From: Synergistaceae bacterium
GTDB lineage: Bacteria; Synergistota; Synergistia; Synergistales; Synergistaceae
Length of the DNA: 12,372 nt
Assembly: GCA_030531285.1 (NCBI GenBank)
Contig: JAUNNW010000031.1
Location: 1-12,372 of the forward strand
Direction of reading: 5' to 3'
Shown: piece by piece, positions 1 to 5,829 of the stretch
Numbering within the stretch: position 1 is the first letter of the stretch
How the letters are laid out: each line of letters opens with the position of its first letter
Notes under the pieces: model-generated
Database searches by the model: none
What the model saw: only the letters and a program-made list of their open reading frames with translations
What the model was told of the DNA's origin: nothing
Program-made: the position numbers and the translations under genes

Positions 1-20
1 TCATAACCATATAATAACAA

Positions 21-49
21 TTGACAGAAAAAGGTCAAGCAATTATAAT
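21..49 (+). promoter_or_regulatory. Sigma70 promoter of tRNA-Ala
   Basis: A perfect -35 TTGACA (21-26) and a perfect -10 TATAAT (44-49) are separated by the optimal 17 bp. Transcription is expected to begin near 56, a few bases before the mature tRNA 5' end at 63. Full consensus is usual for a strong stable-RNA promoter. Confidence 0.9.
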
Positions 50-62
50 CTCATAGTCGTTT

Positions 63-138
<76 letters not shown>

Positions 139-149
139 AGAAAAATTCA

Positions 150-175
150 GAGCCGCGTTTTGCGGTTCTTTTTTT
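150..175 (+). terminator. Rho-independent terminator of tRNA-Ala, probably bidirectional
   Basis: Stem GAGCCGC/GCGGTTC (one G-U pair) with loop GTTTT, followed by seven T. Read on the minus strand, the same stem is followed after a few bases by a T-rich stretch (TTTTT). It could therefore also end transcription of the minus-strand exporter gene, whose stop codon is 20 bp away. Confidence 0.88.
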
Positions 176-194
176 GTGTCGTATTGTTCCGGTG

Positions 195-779
195 TTAAAT
201 AAAAAGCGCGGCGGCGCAGCAGGCAAGCGCCAGGGCCAGCAGCGTGTTTATTGTCTTCGCATACTGCGAAAAGAGCAGCTTGAAAAACGAGCCGAAGAGT
301 GCCCAGCAGAGCGTGCAGAAAAGACTTATCGATGCGAGCAGCAGCGCAAAAAGAACAAGCGCCAACGCGTTTCCCTGATAACACGGCAGAATATAACTCT
401 CCATTGAAACAAGAATGTAGAGGCAGCATTTCGGATTGGTGAGCTGCAGCAACATGCCGTCTGTAAAACCGCTTTTGACCGGTTTGCTGTCGAACACGGC
501 AGCATCGCTACGGTATATTTTCCACGCAAGCCGGAGAATGTAAACCGCTCCGAAAACAAGCATGACTGATTTTATTTTCGGAAGCAGTTCTGAAACGGCG
601 TTGCAGAAGAATGCAGTGACAAGAGAAATAATGAAAACGCCTGTGAAAACGCCAAAATTAAAGGGATAGGACTTTTTCAGCCCTGAAACCGAAGCGGCGG
701 ACATAGACGAAAGATTATTGGGCCCGGGAGTTGCCGCCATACTGAATGCAAAAGAAAGAAATGCTGCAGTGTTGAACAT
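195..779 (-). CDS. LysE/RhtB family exporter, EamB-like
   Basis: A 194-residue inner-membrane protein of the LysE/RhtB superfamily, which exports amino acids and related metabolites. The family signature ATPGPNN lies at about residues 16-22 in the first hydrophobic segment. A central QLTNPKC segment and a C-terminal stretch resembling CWALFG..F..LF..YAKTIN complete the pattern, with five to six hydrophobic helices. From memory, length and overall pattern resemble Escherichia coli EamB, a cysteine/O-acetylserine exporter of 195 residues; substrate assignment here is inference. The ATG directly follows the stop of the cupin gene (TAAATG on the minus strand) and has no good ribosome site of its own, so translation is probably coupled. 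The gene ends close to the tRNA-Ala terminator. Family membership is secure, substrate is not. Confidence 0.88.
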   Translation of the reverse strand: MFNTAAFLSFAFSMAATPGPNNLSSMSAASVSGLKKSYPFNFGVFTGVFIISLVTAFFCNAVSELLPKIKSVMLVFGAVYILRLAWKIYRSDAAVFDSKPVKSGFTDGMLLQLTNPKCCLYILVSMESYILPCYQGNALALVLFALLLASISLFCTLCWALFGSFFKLLFSQYAKTINTLLALALACCAAALFI

Positions 780-1127
780 TTATTTTATTCTGTTGCCTTC
801 GGCGGCTTTGCCAGCCTCAGTTAAGTTTGGTTTTGCAGGAACGGCGAAATATACTAGGGGTGTGTCTGTGCTCAGATTTTTCAACCCGTGATACATATCC
901 TTGTGCGTTACGAAAACGTTGCTGCTTTTTGCCGGACATTCACCGTCTTCGTAAAGATAAGACCCTGTGCCTGAAACTATCGCGCAGATTTCCTTGTCTT
1001 CTTTGTGCTGATGAAATCCCACGGATTTGTCCGGCTGCTTCACCAGCCGTTCGGAAGCAGCCGCCTGCCCGGTGCAGTATGCAAAAACGCAGACTAAAAC
1101 TGCCGCAGCCAGTTTTCTGACGTTCAT
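780..1127 (-). CDS. Exported small cupin-domain protein
   Basis: A 115-residue protein with a Sec-type signal peptide (MNVRKLAAAVLVCVFAYCTGQAAA, cleavage likely near residue 24), then one cupin barrel. Cupin motif 1 is complete: H39-x-H41-x4-E46-x6-G53. Motif 2 is reduced to H80-x3-N84. The three His and one Glu are the usual metal ligands, so a metal-binding periplasmic protein is likely. It could be an enzyme, such as a small-molecule isomerase or dioxygenase, or a binding protein; the substrate is unknown. The start is supported by a GGAGGGG ribosome site (minus strand, about 1135-1141). It is the first gene of a two-gene unit with the EamB-like exporter, joined by TAAATG, so the two probably act on related metabolites. 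A cysteine in the signal peptide (C18) does not form a convincing lipobox. Confidence 0.85.
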   Translation of the reverse strand: MNVRKLAAAVLVCVFAYCTGQAAASERLVKQPDKSVGFHQHKEDKEICAIVSGTGSYLYEDGECPAKSSNVFVTHKDMYHGLKNLSTDTPLVYFAVPAKPNLTEAGKAAEGNRIK

Positions 1128-1170
1128 TCCGTATCCCCTCCGGAAGTTTCATTTAAGCCGACACAGCGCT

Positions 1171-1199
1171 ATTATACTATGACTGCGGTGGTTTGGTAA
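1171..1199 (-). promoter_or_regulatory. Promoter of cupin-exporter unit
   Basis: On the minus strand, a perfect -10 TATAAT lies at 1171-1176 and a 4/6 match to -35 (TTACCA, 1194-1199) is 17 bp upstream. Transcription would start near 1164, giving a leader of about 37 nt. It lies back-to-back with the promoter of the plus-strand gene at 1248. Confidence 0.65.
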
Positions 1200-1227
1200 C
1201 GACAGTGTGCTATAATCTTGGTATAAA
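1199..1227 (+). promoter_or_regulatory. Candidate promoter of the Cys-rich hypothetical gene
   Basis: TATAAA (1222-1227), preceded by TGG, lies 17 bp from ACGACA (1199-1204, 4/6 match). A perfect TATAAT at 1211-1216 is an alternative -10, but no fair -35 lies at the correct distance. Either choice gives a very short leader. The -35 shares base 1199 with the divergent promoter. Confidence 0.45.
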
Positions 1228-1247
1228 CTTTAACGGAGGGGAGAAAA

Positions 1248-1511
1248 ATGAAACAGAGCCGCGAATACCTTGAAAAACTTGTTAAGACCCGCGAAAAAGG
1301 CAATTACCACATTGAAGATATGACGGAAGACGAAAACTACGACCCGTCAAAAATTTATTGGAGCTGTTTTTCCGAAACTCCGGAGGGGCGGGAGTGCATA
1401 CTTGTCTATGCCTTTGAACGTGAATTCGCGGGAGAGGCGTGCCCCTGCGAGTGCTGTTTTGACAACGCCGATTTTGCGGTCGCCTCAATCCCGTGCAACA
1501 GTTGGAAATAA
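1248..1511 (+). CDS. Cysteine-rich small hypothetical protein
   Basis: An 87-residue soluble protein that I do not recognise. It has no signal peptide or membrane segment. The N-terminal half is charged and helical-looking (residues 1-33, many E/K/D). The C-terminal half contains seven cysteines (C40, C50, C65, C67, C69, C70, C83), four of them in the cluster CPCECC, which could bind zinc or an Fe-S cluster. The ATG has a very strong site (GGAGGGGAG, 1235-1243), so it is almost certainly translated. The gene sits between the divergent cupin unit and the TRAP repeat leader. Weak DNA similarity to its last ten codons is found 3098 bp downstream, at the equivalent place before TRAP operon 2 (see the relic entry). 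No terminator with a T tract follows it. Confidence 0.75.
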   Translation: MKQSREYLEKLVKTREKGNYHIEDMTEDENYDPSKIYWSCFSETPEGRECILVYAFEREFAGEACPCECCFDNADFAVASIPCNSWK

Positions 1512-1525
1512 TTTTGCGGAACCAA

Positions 1526-1558
1526 AAAATGAACTGATAAACAAAAATTGTTCATTTT
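1526..1558. repeat. 9-bp inverted repeat upstream of TRAP leader, copy 1
   Basis: Arms AAAATGAAC (1526-1534) and GTTCATTTT (1550-1558) are perfectly complementary with a 15-bp spacer. In the second copy (4624-4656) the arms are AAAATAAAC and GTTTATTTT. Both members of one base pair have changed together (1531 G to A, 1553 C to T), so the symmetry is kept. It has no following T tract on the plus strand. An operator or a transcript-end hairpin are both possible. Confidence 0.6.
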
Positions 1559-1754
1559 AGAAAAAAAATTAAAAAAAAGTACATTTTGGTACTTGTATTT
1601 GCCAAAAAGTGGTATATAATTGCCTCCATAACGCAGTAAGCGGATACTCAAACCAACGGAGGTGCACCACACTATGAAGAAATTTGCAGCATTCCTCGCG
1701 CTCGCCATGCTTCTTACGGCGCTTTTTGCATGCAGCGCACAGGCGGCAACAACA
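1536..1754 (+). repeat. 219-bp direct repeat, copy 1: promoter, leader and signal peptide of TRAP-1 dctP
   Basis: This segment recurs at 4634-4852 with an offset of exactly 3098 and no gaps. There are only four mismatches (1553, 1597, 1603, 1637), and 1638-1754 is identical. It contains an A-tract block (8 A, TT, 8 A), an inverted repeat AAGTAC-N6-GTACTT (1577-1594), the promoter, a 5' leader, the ribosome site and the first 27 codons of dctP. Similarity is about 67% in the 57 bp upstream, and drops to that of distant paralogues immediately downstream. Confidence 0.97.
1593..1620 (+). promoter_or_regulatory. Promoter of TRAP operon 1
   Basis: A perfect -10 TATAAT (1615-1620) is paired with a weak -35 TTGTAT (1593-1598, 16-bp spacer). 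The A-tract block at 1561-1578 lies at the position of an UP element and could compensate for the poor -35. The AAGTAC/GTACTT dyad (1577-1594) touches the -35 box and is a plausible operator. Expected transcript start is about 1627, so the leader is about 47 nt. The ribosome site is GGAGGTG (1658-1664). Confidence 0.7.
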
Positions 1755-2651
1755 ATCAAAATCGGACACGTCCTTAACACCGACCACTCGTGGCACAAAT
1801 GCCTGACCGGTTTTGCCGCTGATGTCAACAAGGCAACAAAAGGCGGTGTTGAAATCAAGATTTATCCGAGCGGACAGCTCGGCAACGAAAAAGACATGGT
1901 CGAAGGTCTTGCAATGCAGACAATCGACGGTGGTCTGATCGGCGGCGGAAGTTTCCAGCCTGTCGAACCGACAGCGGGCATCGAAGCTCTTCCTTACGCA
2001 TGGCCGACGCACGAAGCAGCATACAAAGCCTATGACGGCGAGCTTGGCAACGCAATTCTCGGAAAACTTGAGAAGAAAGGCATTGTCGGACTTGCGTGGT
2101 GGGAAAATGGCTTCAGAAACATTACCAACAACAAACGCCCCATCGTCAAACCTGAAGACCTTAAAGGCATTAAAATCCGCGTAACGCCGGACAAAATGCG
2201 TCTTGACACGTTCAACACGCTCGGGTCAACTCCGATGCCAATTGCTTTCGGAGAGCTTTATTCTGCGCTTCAGCAGGGCGTAGTTGACGCACAGGAAAAC
2301 CCGTACGCAATCATCTACTCCAACGCGTTCTACGAAGTCCAAAAATACCTCTCAATATCCAATCATATTTGGGGTTCAGCGCTTCTCTGCATCAACAAAA
2401 CAGTTTGGAAAAAACTTTCTGCTGCTGACCAAAAAGCAGTTCTCACAGCAGCCAAAAAATGGTGCAAAATACAGCGCGATATGACCAAAAAAGACGAAGC
2501 CGACTGCCTTGCAAAACTTAAAGCGAAGGGCATGAAGGTCAATTCGATTGACGTCAAAGCGTTCCAGAAGGCGGTTGCTCCCGTCTGGAAAAAATATGAA
2601 TCCGAATTCGGCAAAGACACAATCGATCTTGTCCGCAAGTACGGAAAATAA
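1674..2651 (+). CDS. dctP: TRAP transporter solute-binding protein (DctP family), system 1
   Basis: A 325-residue periplasmic binding protein that captures an organic acid and delivers it to the DctQM permease encoded next. The signal peptide covers residues 1-24 (cleavage AQA|ATT). A cysteine at position 20 (LFAC) makes a lipoprotein form conceivable, but Phe at -2 is unfavourable. Family marks are the fold-wide pattern ending in GQLG (about 67-70), GFRNITNNKRP (146-156) with R148, DLKGIKIRV (162-170) with R169, the position that usually binds the substrate carboxylate, and ELYSALQQGVVDAQENP. Length is typical. I place the start at ATG 1674: a GTG at 1662 in the same frame lies inside the GGAGGTG ribosome site and would lengthen the signal peptide artificially. 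The first 27 codons are identical to those of the second dctP at 4772. dctQ starts 3 bp after the stop. The substrate cannot be read from sequence. Confidence 0.95.
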   Translation: MKKFAAFLALAMLLTALFACSAQAATTIKIGHVLNTDHSWHKCLTGFAADVNKATKGGVEIKIYPSGQLGNEKDMVEGLAMQTIDGGLIGGGSFQPVEPTAGIEALPYAWPTHEAAYKAYDGELGNAILGKLEKKGIVGLAWWENGFRNITNNKRPIVKPEDLKGIKIRVTPDKMRLDTFNTLGSTPMPIAFGELYSALQQGVVDAQENPYAIIYSNAFYEVQKYLSISNHIWGSALLCINKTVWKKLSAADQKAVLTAAKKWCKIQRDMTKKDEADCLAKLKAKGMKVNSIDVKAFQKAVAPVWKKYESEFGKDTIDLVRKYGK

Positions 2652-2654
2652 GTT

Positions 2655-3137
2655 ATGTCCGGAAAGAAAAATATCCTCGAGAGGGCTTACCGCCCTCTTG
2701 AGCTTTGTTTAATAGCGGCAGTTTGTGTAATTTTCCTGCAAGTGCTTGCGGAAGTTGTTTCACGCTACGTGTTCAGTTTTTCGATAGCGTGGGGACAGGA
2801 ACTTGCAGAAACGTTGATTGTATGGGTAACATTTATCGGCGCAGCCGTCGCGATGCTTCGTGCGGAGCATATGGCAATCAATATTCTTTACAACAGCCTG
2901 AAAAACAAAGCGCTTGCAAAAATTTTCACTCTTGTTGCCAATCTGACAGTATTTTTCTTCTTGGTGTGCTCGGTTTACAGCGGCACTGAACTTGTTCGGC
3001 GCACGTGGGAGATGAAAACGGTAACCATGGAAATTCCGGCAGGCGTGCTTTACCTTGCGTTTCCTGTCGGTTGCGCGCTTATGTTGATAGTCAATCTGCG
3101 CGACATATTTTTGAACTTTAGAAGGAGTAATGGATAA
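2655..3137 (+). CDS. dctQ: TRAP transporter small permease (DctQ family), system 1
   Basis: A 160-residue inner-membrane subunit with four predicted membrane helices (roughly 15-37, 50-67, 90-112, 128-150). It carries the DctQ pattern SRYVF, WGQELAETLIVWVTFIGAA and the following H-containing loop (AEHMAI). DctQ joins DctM to form the sodium-coupled transporter that accepts ligand from DctP. Only TAAGTT separates the dctP stop codon from this ATG; the ribosome site (GGAAA, in the end of dctP) is weak, suggesting translational coupling. It is followed directly by dctM. Confidence 0.93.
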   Translation: MSGKKNILERAYRPLELCLIAAVCVIFLQVLAEVVSRYVFSFSIAWGQELAETLIVWVTFIGAAVAMLRAEHMAINILYNSLKNKALAKIFTLVANLTVFFFLVCSVYSGTELVRRTWEMKTVTMEIPAGVLYLAFPVGCALMLIVNLRDIFLNFRRSNG

Positions 3138-4415
3138 ATGTCAATAATGCTTGTCATACTCCTTCTCGGAATCGCCATAGGAATACCGGTGGCGCACTCA
3201 ATAGCCATTTCGGGAACAGTTTATCTCCTTTTGCAGAACGGAATTGACATGATGCCCGTCATAGCCCAGAAAATGGTTGTAGGCGTCAACTCTTTCACGC
3301 TTCTTGCAATACCATTGTTTTTGCTTGCCGGAGCGTTGATGGCTGAAGGCGACATAACGCCGAAAATAATGCGGTTTGCTTCAAGTATGGTCGGACATAT
3401 ACGCGGCGGAATGGCTATGGTGATGGTTGTTTCCTGCATGATTTTCGGAGCCATATCAGGCTCAGGGGTCGCAGACGTTGTTGCGATTGGCTCCATTCTT
3501 ATGCCGATAATGAATGGTCAGGGCTACAAAAAACCGTTTACTGCGTCGTTGCTTGGTTGCGCGGGATCTTTGGGAACAATAATTCCTCCCAGTATGGTGC
3601 TTGTTATTCTCGGTGTCACCATGGGCTGCTCAATAGGAAAACTTTTCATAGGAGGTTTTATTCCCGGCATTGTCGCAGGTGTATCGCTAATGGTGCTGTC
3701 AAACTACTACGCGAGAAAAGAAGGCTATCCAGCGTTGCCGAAAGCTGATTGGAAAGAAAAGCGGGACGCTCTTTGCTTTGCGTTGCTCCCGCTCATGACA
3801 CCGATTATCATTATCGGCGGAATTCTTGCCGGAATTTTTACGGCAACGGAAGCAGGAGCAGTCGCATCTCTTTACGCGCTTATTCTTGCCAAATATGTCT
3901 ATAAAAAGCTTACGTGGAAACGTTTCTTTGAAATCTGCCTTGAAGTCGCAAAAACAAGTGCGACGGTTCTCTTCATAATAGCCGCGGCAAACCTTTTCGG
4001 CTGGCTCATAACGGCGGAAGACATACCGCAGAAGCTTGCGGCATGGATACTCGGTATATCTTCCAACTACTGGGTCATTATCGGCTTCTTCAACCTGCTG
4101 CTCATAATTCTCGGTATGTTCATGGAAACGACGGCGATAATTCTTATCGTTATACCAATCTTCATGCCGATTATGACGCAGATAGGCGTAGATCCCATTC
4201 ATCTCGGCGTAATGGTATGCGTCAACCTCGCGATAGGTGCCAACACGCCGCCGCTCGGTGTCGATCTTATGGCTGCCTGTAAAGTCGCGGACATTCCTTA
4301 CGAAGATTCGTTCAAATACGTTTTCGGCTTCGATATTATGATGTTAATAGCGCTCTTGCTTATTACAATCTTCCCGAAGCTCGTAACCTTCCTGCCGAGC
4401 CTTGTAATAGAATAA
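3138..4415 (+). CDS. dctM: TRAP transporter large permease (DctM family), system 1
   Basis: A 425-residue membrane protein with about twelve hydrophobic segments and two inverted structural repeats typical of DctM. Motifs include AISGSGVADVVAIGSILMP (about 105-125) and GTIIPPS (about 147) in the first half, GIFTATEAGAVASLYA in the middle, and the matching ANTPPLGVDLMAAC in the second half. It catalyses sodium-driven uptake of the ligand delivered by DctP. The ATG overlaps nothing but abuts the dctQ stop (TAAATG), with AGGAG at 3123-3127 as ribosome site. It is the last gene of the operon, ahead of a strong terminator. Confidence 0.95.
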   Translation: MSIMLVILLLGIAIGIPVAHSIAISGTVYLLLQNGIDMMPVIAQKMVVGVNSFTLLAIPLFLLAGALMAEGDITPKIMRFASSMVGHIRGGMAMVMVVSCMIFGAISGSGVADVVAIGSILMPIMNGQGYKKPFTASLLGCAGSLGTIIPPSMVLVILGVTMGCSIGKLFIGGFIPGIVAGVSLMVLSNYYARKEGYPALPKADWKEKRDALCFALLPLMTPIIIIGGILAGIFTATEAGAVASLYALILAKYVYKKLTWKRFFEICLEVAKTSATVLFIIAAANLFGWLITAEDIPQKLAAWILGISSNYWVIIGFFNLLLIILGMFMETTAIILIVIPIFMPIMTQIGVDPIHLGVMVCVNLAIGANTPPLGVDLMAACKVADIPYEDSFKYVFGFDIMMLIALLLITIFPKLVTFLPSLVIE

Positions 4416-4437
4416 ACGGCAGTTTGAAACATAGCGT

Positions 4438-4472
4438 GATGCCCCGCCGTTAAGGCGGGGCATCCTTTTTTT
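4438..4472 (+). terminator. Strong terminator of TRAP operon 1
   Basis: An 11-bp perfect stem GATGCCCCGCC/GGCGGGGCATC with loop GTTAA is followed by C and seven T. It begins 22 bp after the dctM stop. It should isolate operon 1 from operon 2, which has its own copy of the promoter. Confidence 0.95.
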
Positions 4473-4633
4473 GCCGTATGCTTCCGCATTTCGCAAAAAA
4501 TCGCATGTACCGGCTGCACGGCGCGGTTCAAAAACAACTGTTTCGGGAAAAAATGCGCGGTACAGCACAGAGTGCTGTGGCTGCAATACTCTGCAGCATT
4601 TGAAGACAATTTCGGACAAAGAAAAAATAAACC
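4473..4633 (+). pseudogene. Gene-free stretch with a possible relic of the Cys-rich gene
   Basis: No convincing gene lies between the terminator and the second leader. The last 57 bp (4577-4633) align without gaps to 1479-1535 at about 67% (38/57), at the same offset of 3098 as the strong repeat. The aligned codons read VASIPCNSWK-stop in the intact gene and VAAILCSI-stop here, with several silent differences, as expected if a homologous reading frame once ended here. Upstream of 4570 the similarity fades to background. The stretch also holds a small perfect hairpin ACAGCAC-AGA-GTGCTGT (4562-4578) without a T tract. A small RNA is possible but unsupported. Confidence 0.4.
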
Positions 4634-4656
4634 GATAAACAAAAATTGTTTATTTT
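4624..4656. repeat. 9-bp inverted repeat upstream of TRAP leader, copy 2
   Basis: Arms AAAATAAAC (4624-4632) and GTTTATTTT (4648-4656) keep perfect pairing despite two base differences from copy 1. In this copy a tighter 8-bp dyad ATAAACAA-AAA-TTGTTTAT (4635-4653) also forms. The equivalent in copy 1 has one mismatch. Confidence 0.6.
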
Positions 4657-4852
4657 AGAAAAAAAATTAAAAAAAAGTACATTTTGGTACTTGTTTTTGC
4701 TAAAAAGTGGTATATAATTGCCTCCATAACGCAGCAAGCGGATACTCAAACCAACGGAGGTGCACCACACTATGAAGAAATTTGCAGCATTCCTCGCGCT
4801 CGCCATGCTTCTTACGGCGCTTTTTGCATGCAGCGCACAGGCGGCAACAACA
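4634..4852 (+). repeat. 219-bp direct repeat, copy 2: promoter, leader and signal peptide of TRAP-2 dctP
   Basis: Second copy of the cassette at 1536-1754, 98% identical and gap-free. Identity ends after the Ala-Ala-Thr-Thr codons that follow the signal peptide. From there the two binding proteins are clearly different sequences. Confidence 0.97.
4691..4718 (+). promoter_or_regulatory. Promoter of TRAP operon 2
   Basis: Copy of the operon 1 promoter: TATAAT at 4713-4718 and weak -35 TTGTTT at 4691-4696, with a 16-bp spacer. One of the four repeat differences falls in the -35 (A to T) and one in the spacer (C to T). The AAGTAC/GTACTT dyad and the A-tract block are unchanged. The ribosome site GGAGGTG is at 4756-4762. 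Confidence 0.7.
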
Positions 4853-5761
4853 CTGAAGCTCAGCCACGCCACACCGAGAACCAGTACGTGGCATCAAGGC
4901 GCGGAAAAATTTGTTGAAATCGTCAAGGCCAAAACCGGCGGAAAATACGACATCAAAATTTTCCCGAGCGATGAACTTTCAGGCGGCAACCAGGCTGCCG
5001 GCATCGAACTCGTTCAGACGGGCGTAACCGACATCCACATTCAGGACGCTCTCGTATGGTCATCAGTCGCGAAGAAGAGCATCGTTCCCTGTTTTCCATG
5101 GCTGCTCCCGACCTACAAAGACGTTGACAAAGCCATGCAGGGTGCAGGCGGAAAAGCAATGAAAGCCGCACTTAACGAAGCCGGCGTTGTCTGCCTCGCA
5201 ATCGGTGAAAACGGCTACCGTCAGGTTGTCAACAACAGAAACCCGATCAATGCGCCGAAAGACATGAAAGGTCTTAAAATGCGCGTCCCCGGAAGCAACG
5301 TTCACGTCAACCTTCTGAAATACATCGGAGCAGACCCGCTCACGATGAACCAGTCGGAAGTGTACACGTCGCTTCAGCAGGGCACGATTGATGCCTGCGA
5401 AAACACGCTCGACCTTCTCTTCACGCAGAACACCCTTGAAGTCGTAAAGAACATTTCGCTTTGGAACTACTCATACGACCCGATTTACTTCTCAGTAAGC
5501 AAAGAACTCTGGAGCAAACTTTCAGCGGCAGAAAAGAAGATATTCCAGGACGCTGCAAACGAAGCCATGAAATACCAGATCAAAGTTACGCGTGAAAAAG
5601 ATCAGAAACTTCGCAACCGTCTCGGCGAATACAAAATCAAGGTTGTCAAATCGCTTACGCCCGAAAACCTCGCGGCATTCAAAAAAGCGGTTGCCCCGAT
5701 TTACAAAGACAACGAAAAGAATTTTGGAAAAGAACTTAAGGAATTCGGCTACAAATTCTAA
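4772..5761 (+). CDS. dctP: TRAP transporter solute-binding protein (DctP family), system 2
   Basis: A 329-residue periplasmic binding protein for the second TRAP transporter. Residues 1-27 (signal peptide plus ATT) are the same as in the first dctP, and the mature part is diverged. Family marks are GYRQVVNNRNP (148-158) with R150, DMKGLKMRV (164-172) with the carboxylate-binding position R171, and SEVYTSLQQGTIDACENT (195-212). The usual GQLG near residue 70 is replaced by DELSGG. ATG 4772 is chosen over the in-frame GTG at 4760 because the latter is part of the ribosome site. A strong terminator separates it from dctQ, which should give more binding protein than permease. The M24 hydrolase at the end of the operon may act on its ligand; the ligand itself is unknown. 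Confidence 0.95.
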   Translation: MKKFAAFLALAMLLTALFACSAQAATTLKLSHATPRTSTWHQGAEKFVEIVKAKTGGKYDIKIFPSDELSGGNQAAGIELVQTGVTDIHIQDALVWSSVAKKSIVPCFPWLLPTYKDVDKAMQGAGGKAMKAALNEAGVVCLAIGENGYRQVVNNRNPINAPKDMKGLKMRVPGSNVHVNLLKYIGADPLTMNQSEVYTSLQQGTIDACENTLDLLFTQNTLEVVKNISLWNYSYDPIYFSVSKELWSKLSAAEKKIFQDAANEAMKYQIKVTREKDQKLRNRLGEYKIKVVKSLTPENLAAFKKAVAPIYKDNEKNFGKELKEFGYKF

Positions 5762-5773
5762 GAAATGTTTCAT

Positions 5774-5812
5774 GTATGGCGGCATTTTACGGTGCTGCCA
5801 TACTCTTTTTTT
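5774..5812 (+). terminator. Intra-operon terminator/attenuator between dctP and dctQ of system 2
   Basis: Stem GTATGGCGGCA/TGCTGCCATAC (11 bp, one G-U) with an 8-nt loop, followed by TC and seven T. It lies between the dctP stop and the dctQ start in the same operon. Partial read-through would explain permease expression, and the stem would protect the dctP mRNA 3' end. TRAP operon 1 has no such element. Confidence 0.88.
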
Positions 5813-5829
5813 GAGAGAGAGTGTGTTGA

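Noticed and set aside
1623..1662. CCTCC upstream pairing with the GGAGG ribosome site as a leader switch
   Set aside because: The CCTCC lies between the -10 and the expected transcript start, so most or all of it is probably not in the mRNA.
1662..4762. GTG starts at 1662 and 4760 for the two dctP genes
   Set aside because: The GTG is part of the GGAGGTG ribosome site. ATG 12 bp downstream gives a normal signal peptide and correct spacing.
1406..4872. Two minus-strand open frames (1406-1858 and 4528-4872) with very similar predicted proteins
   Set aside because: Their similarity is the mirror of the 219-bp DNA repeat. They run antisense through the leaders and real genes, and have no ribosome site or family resemblance.
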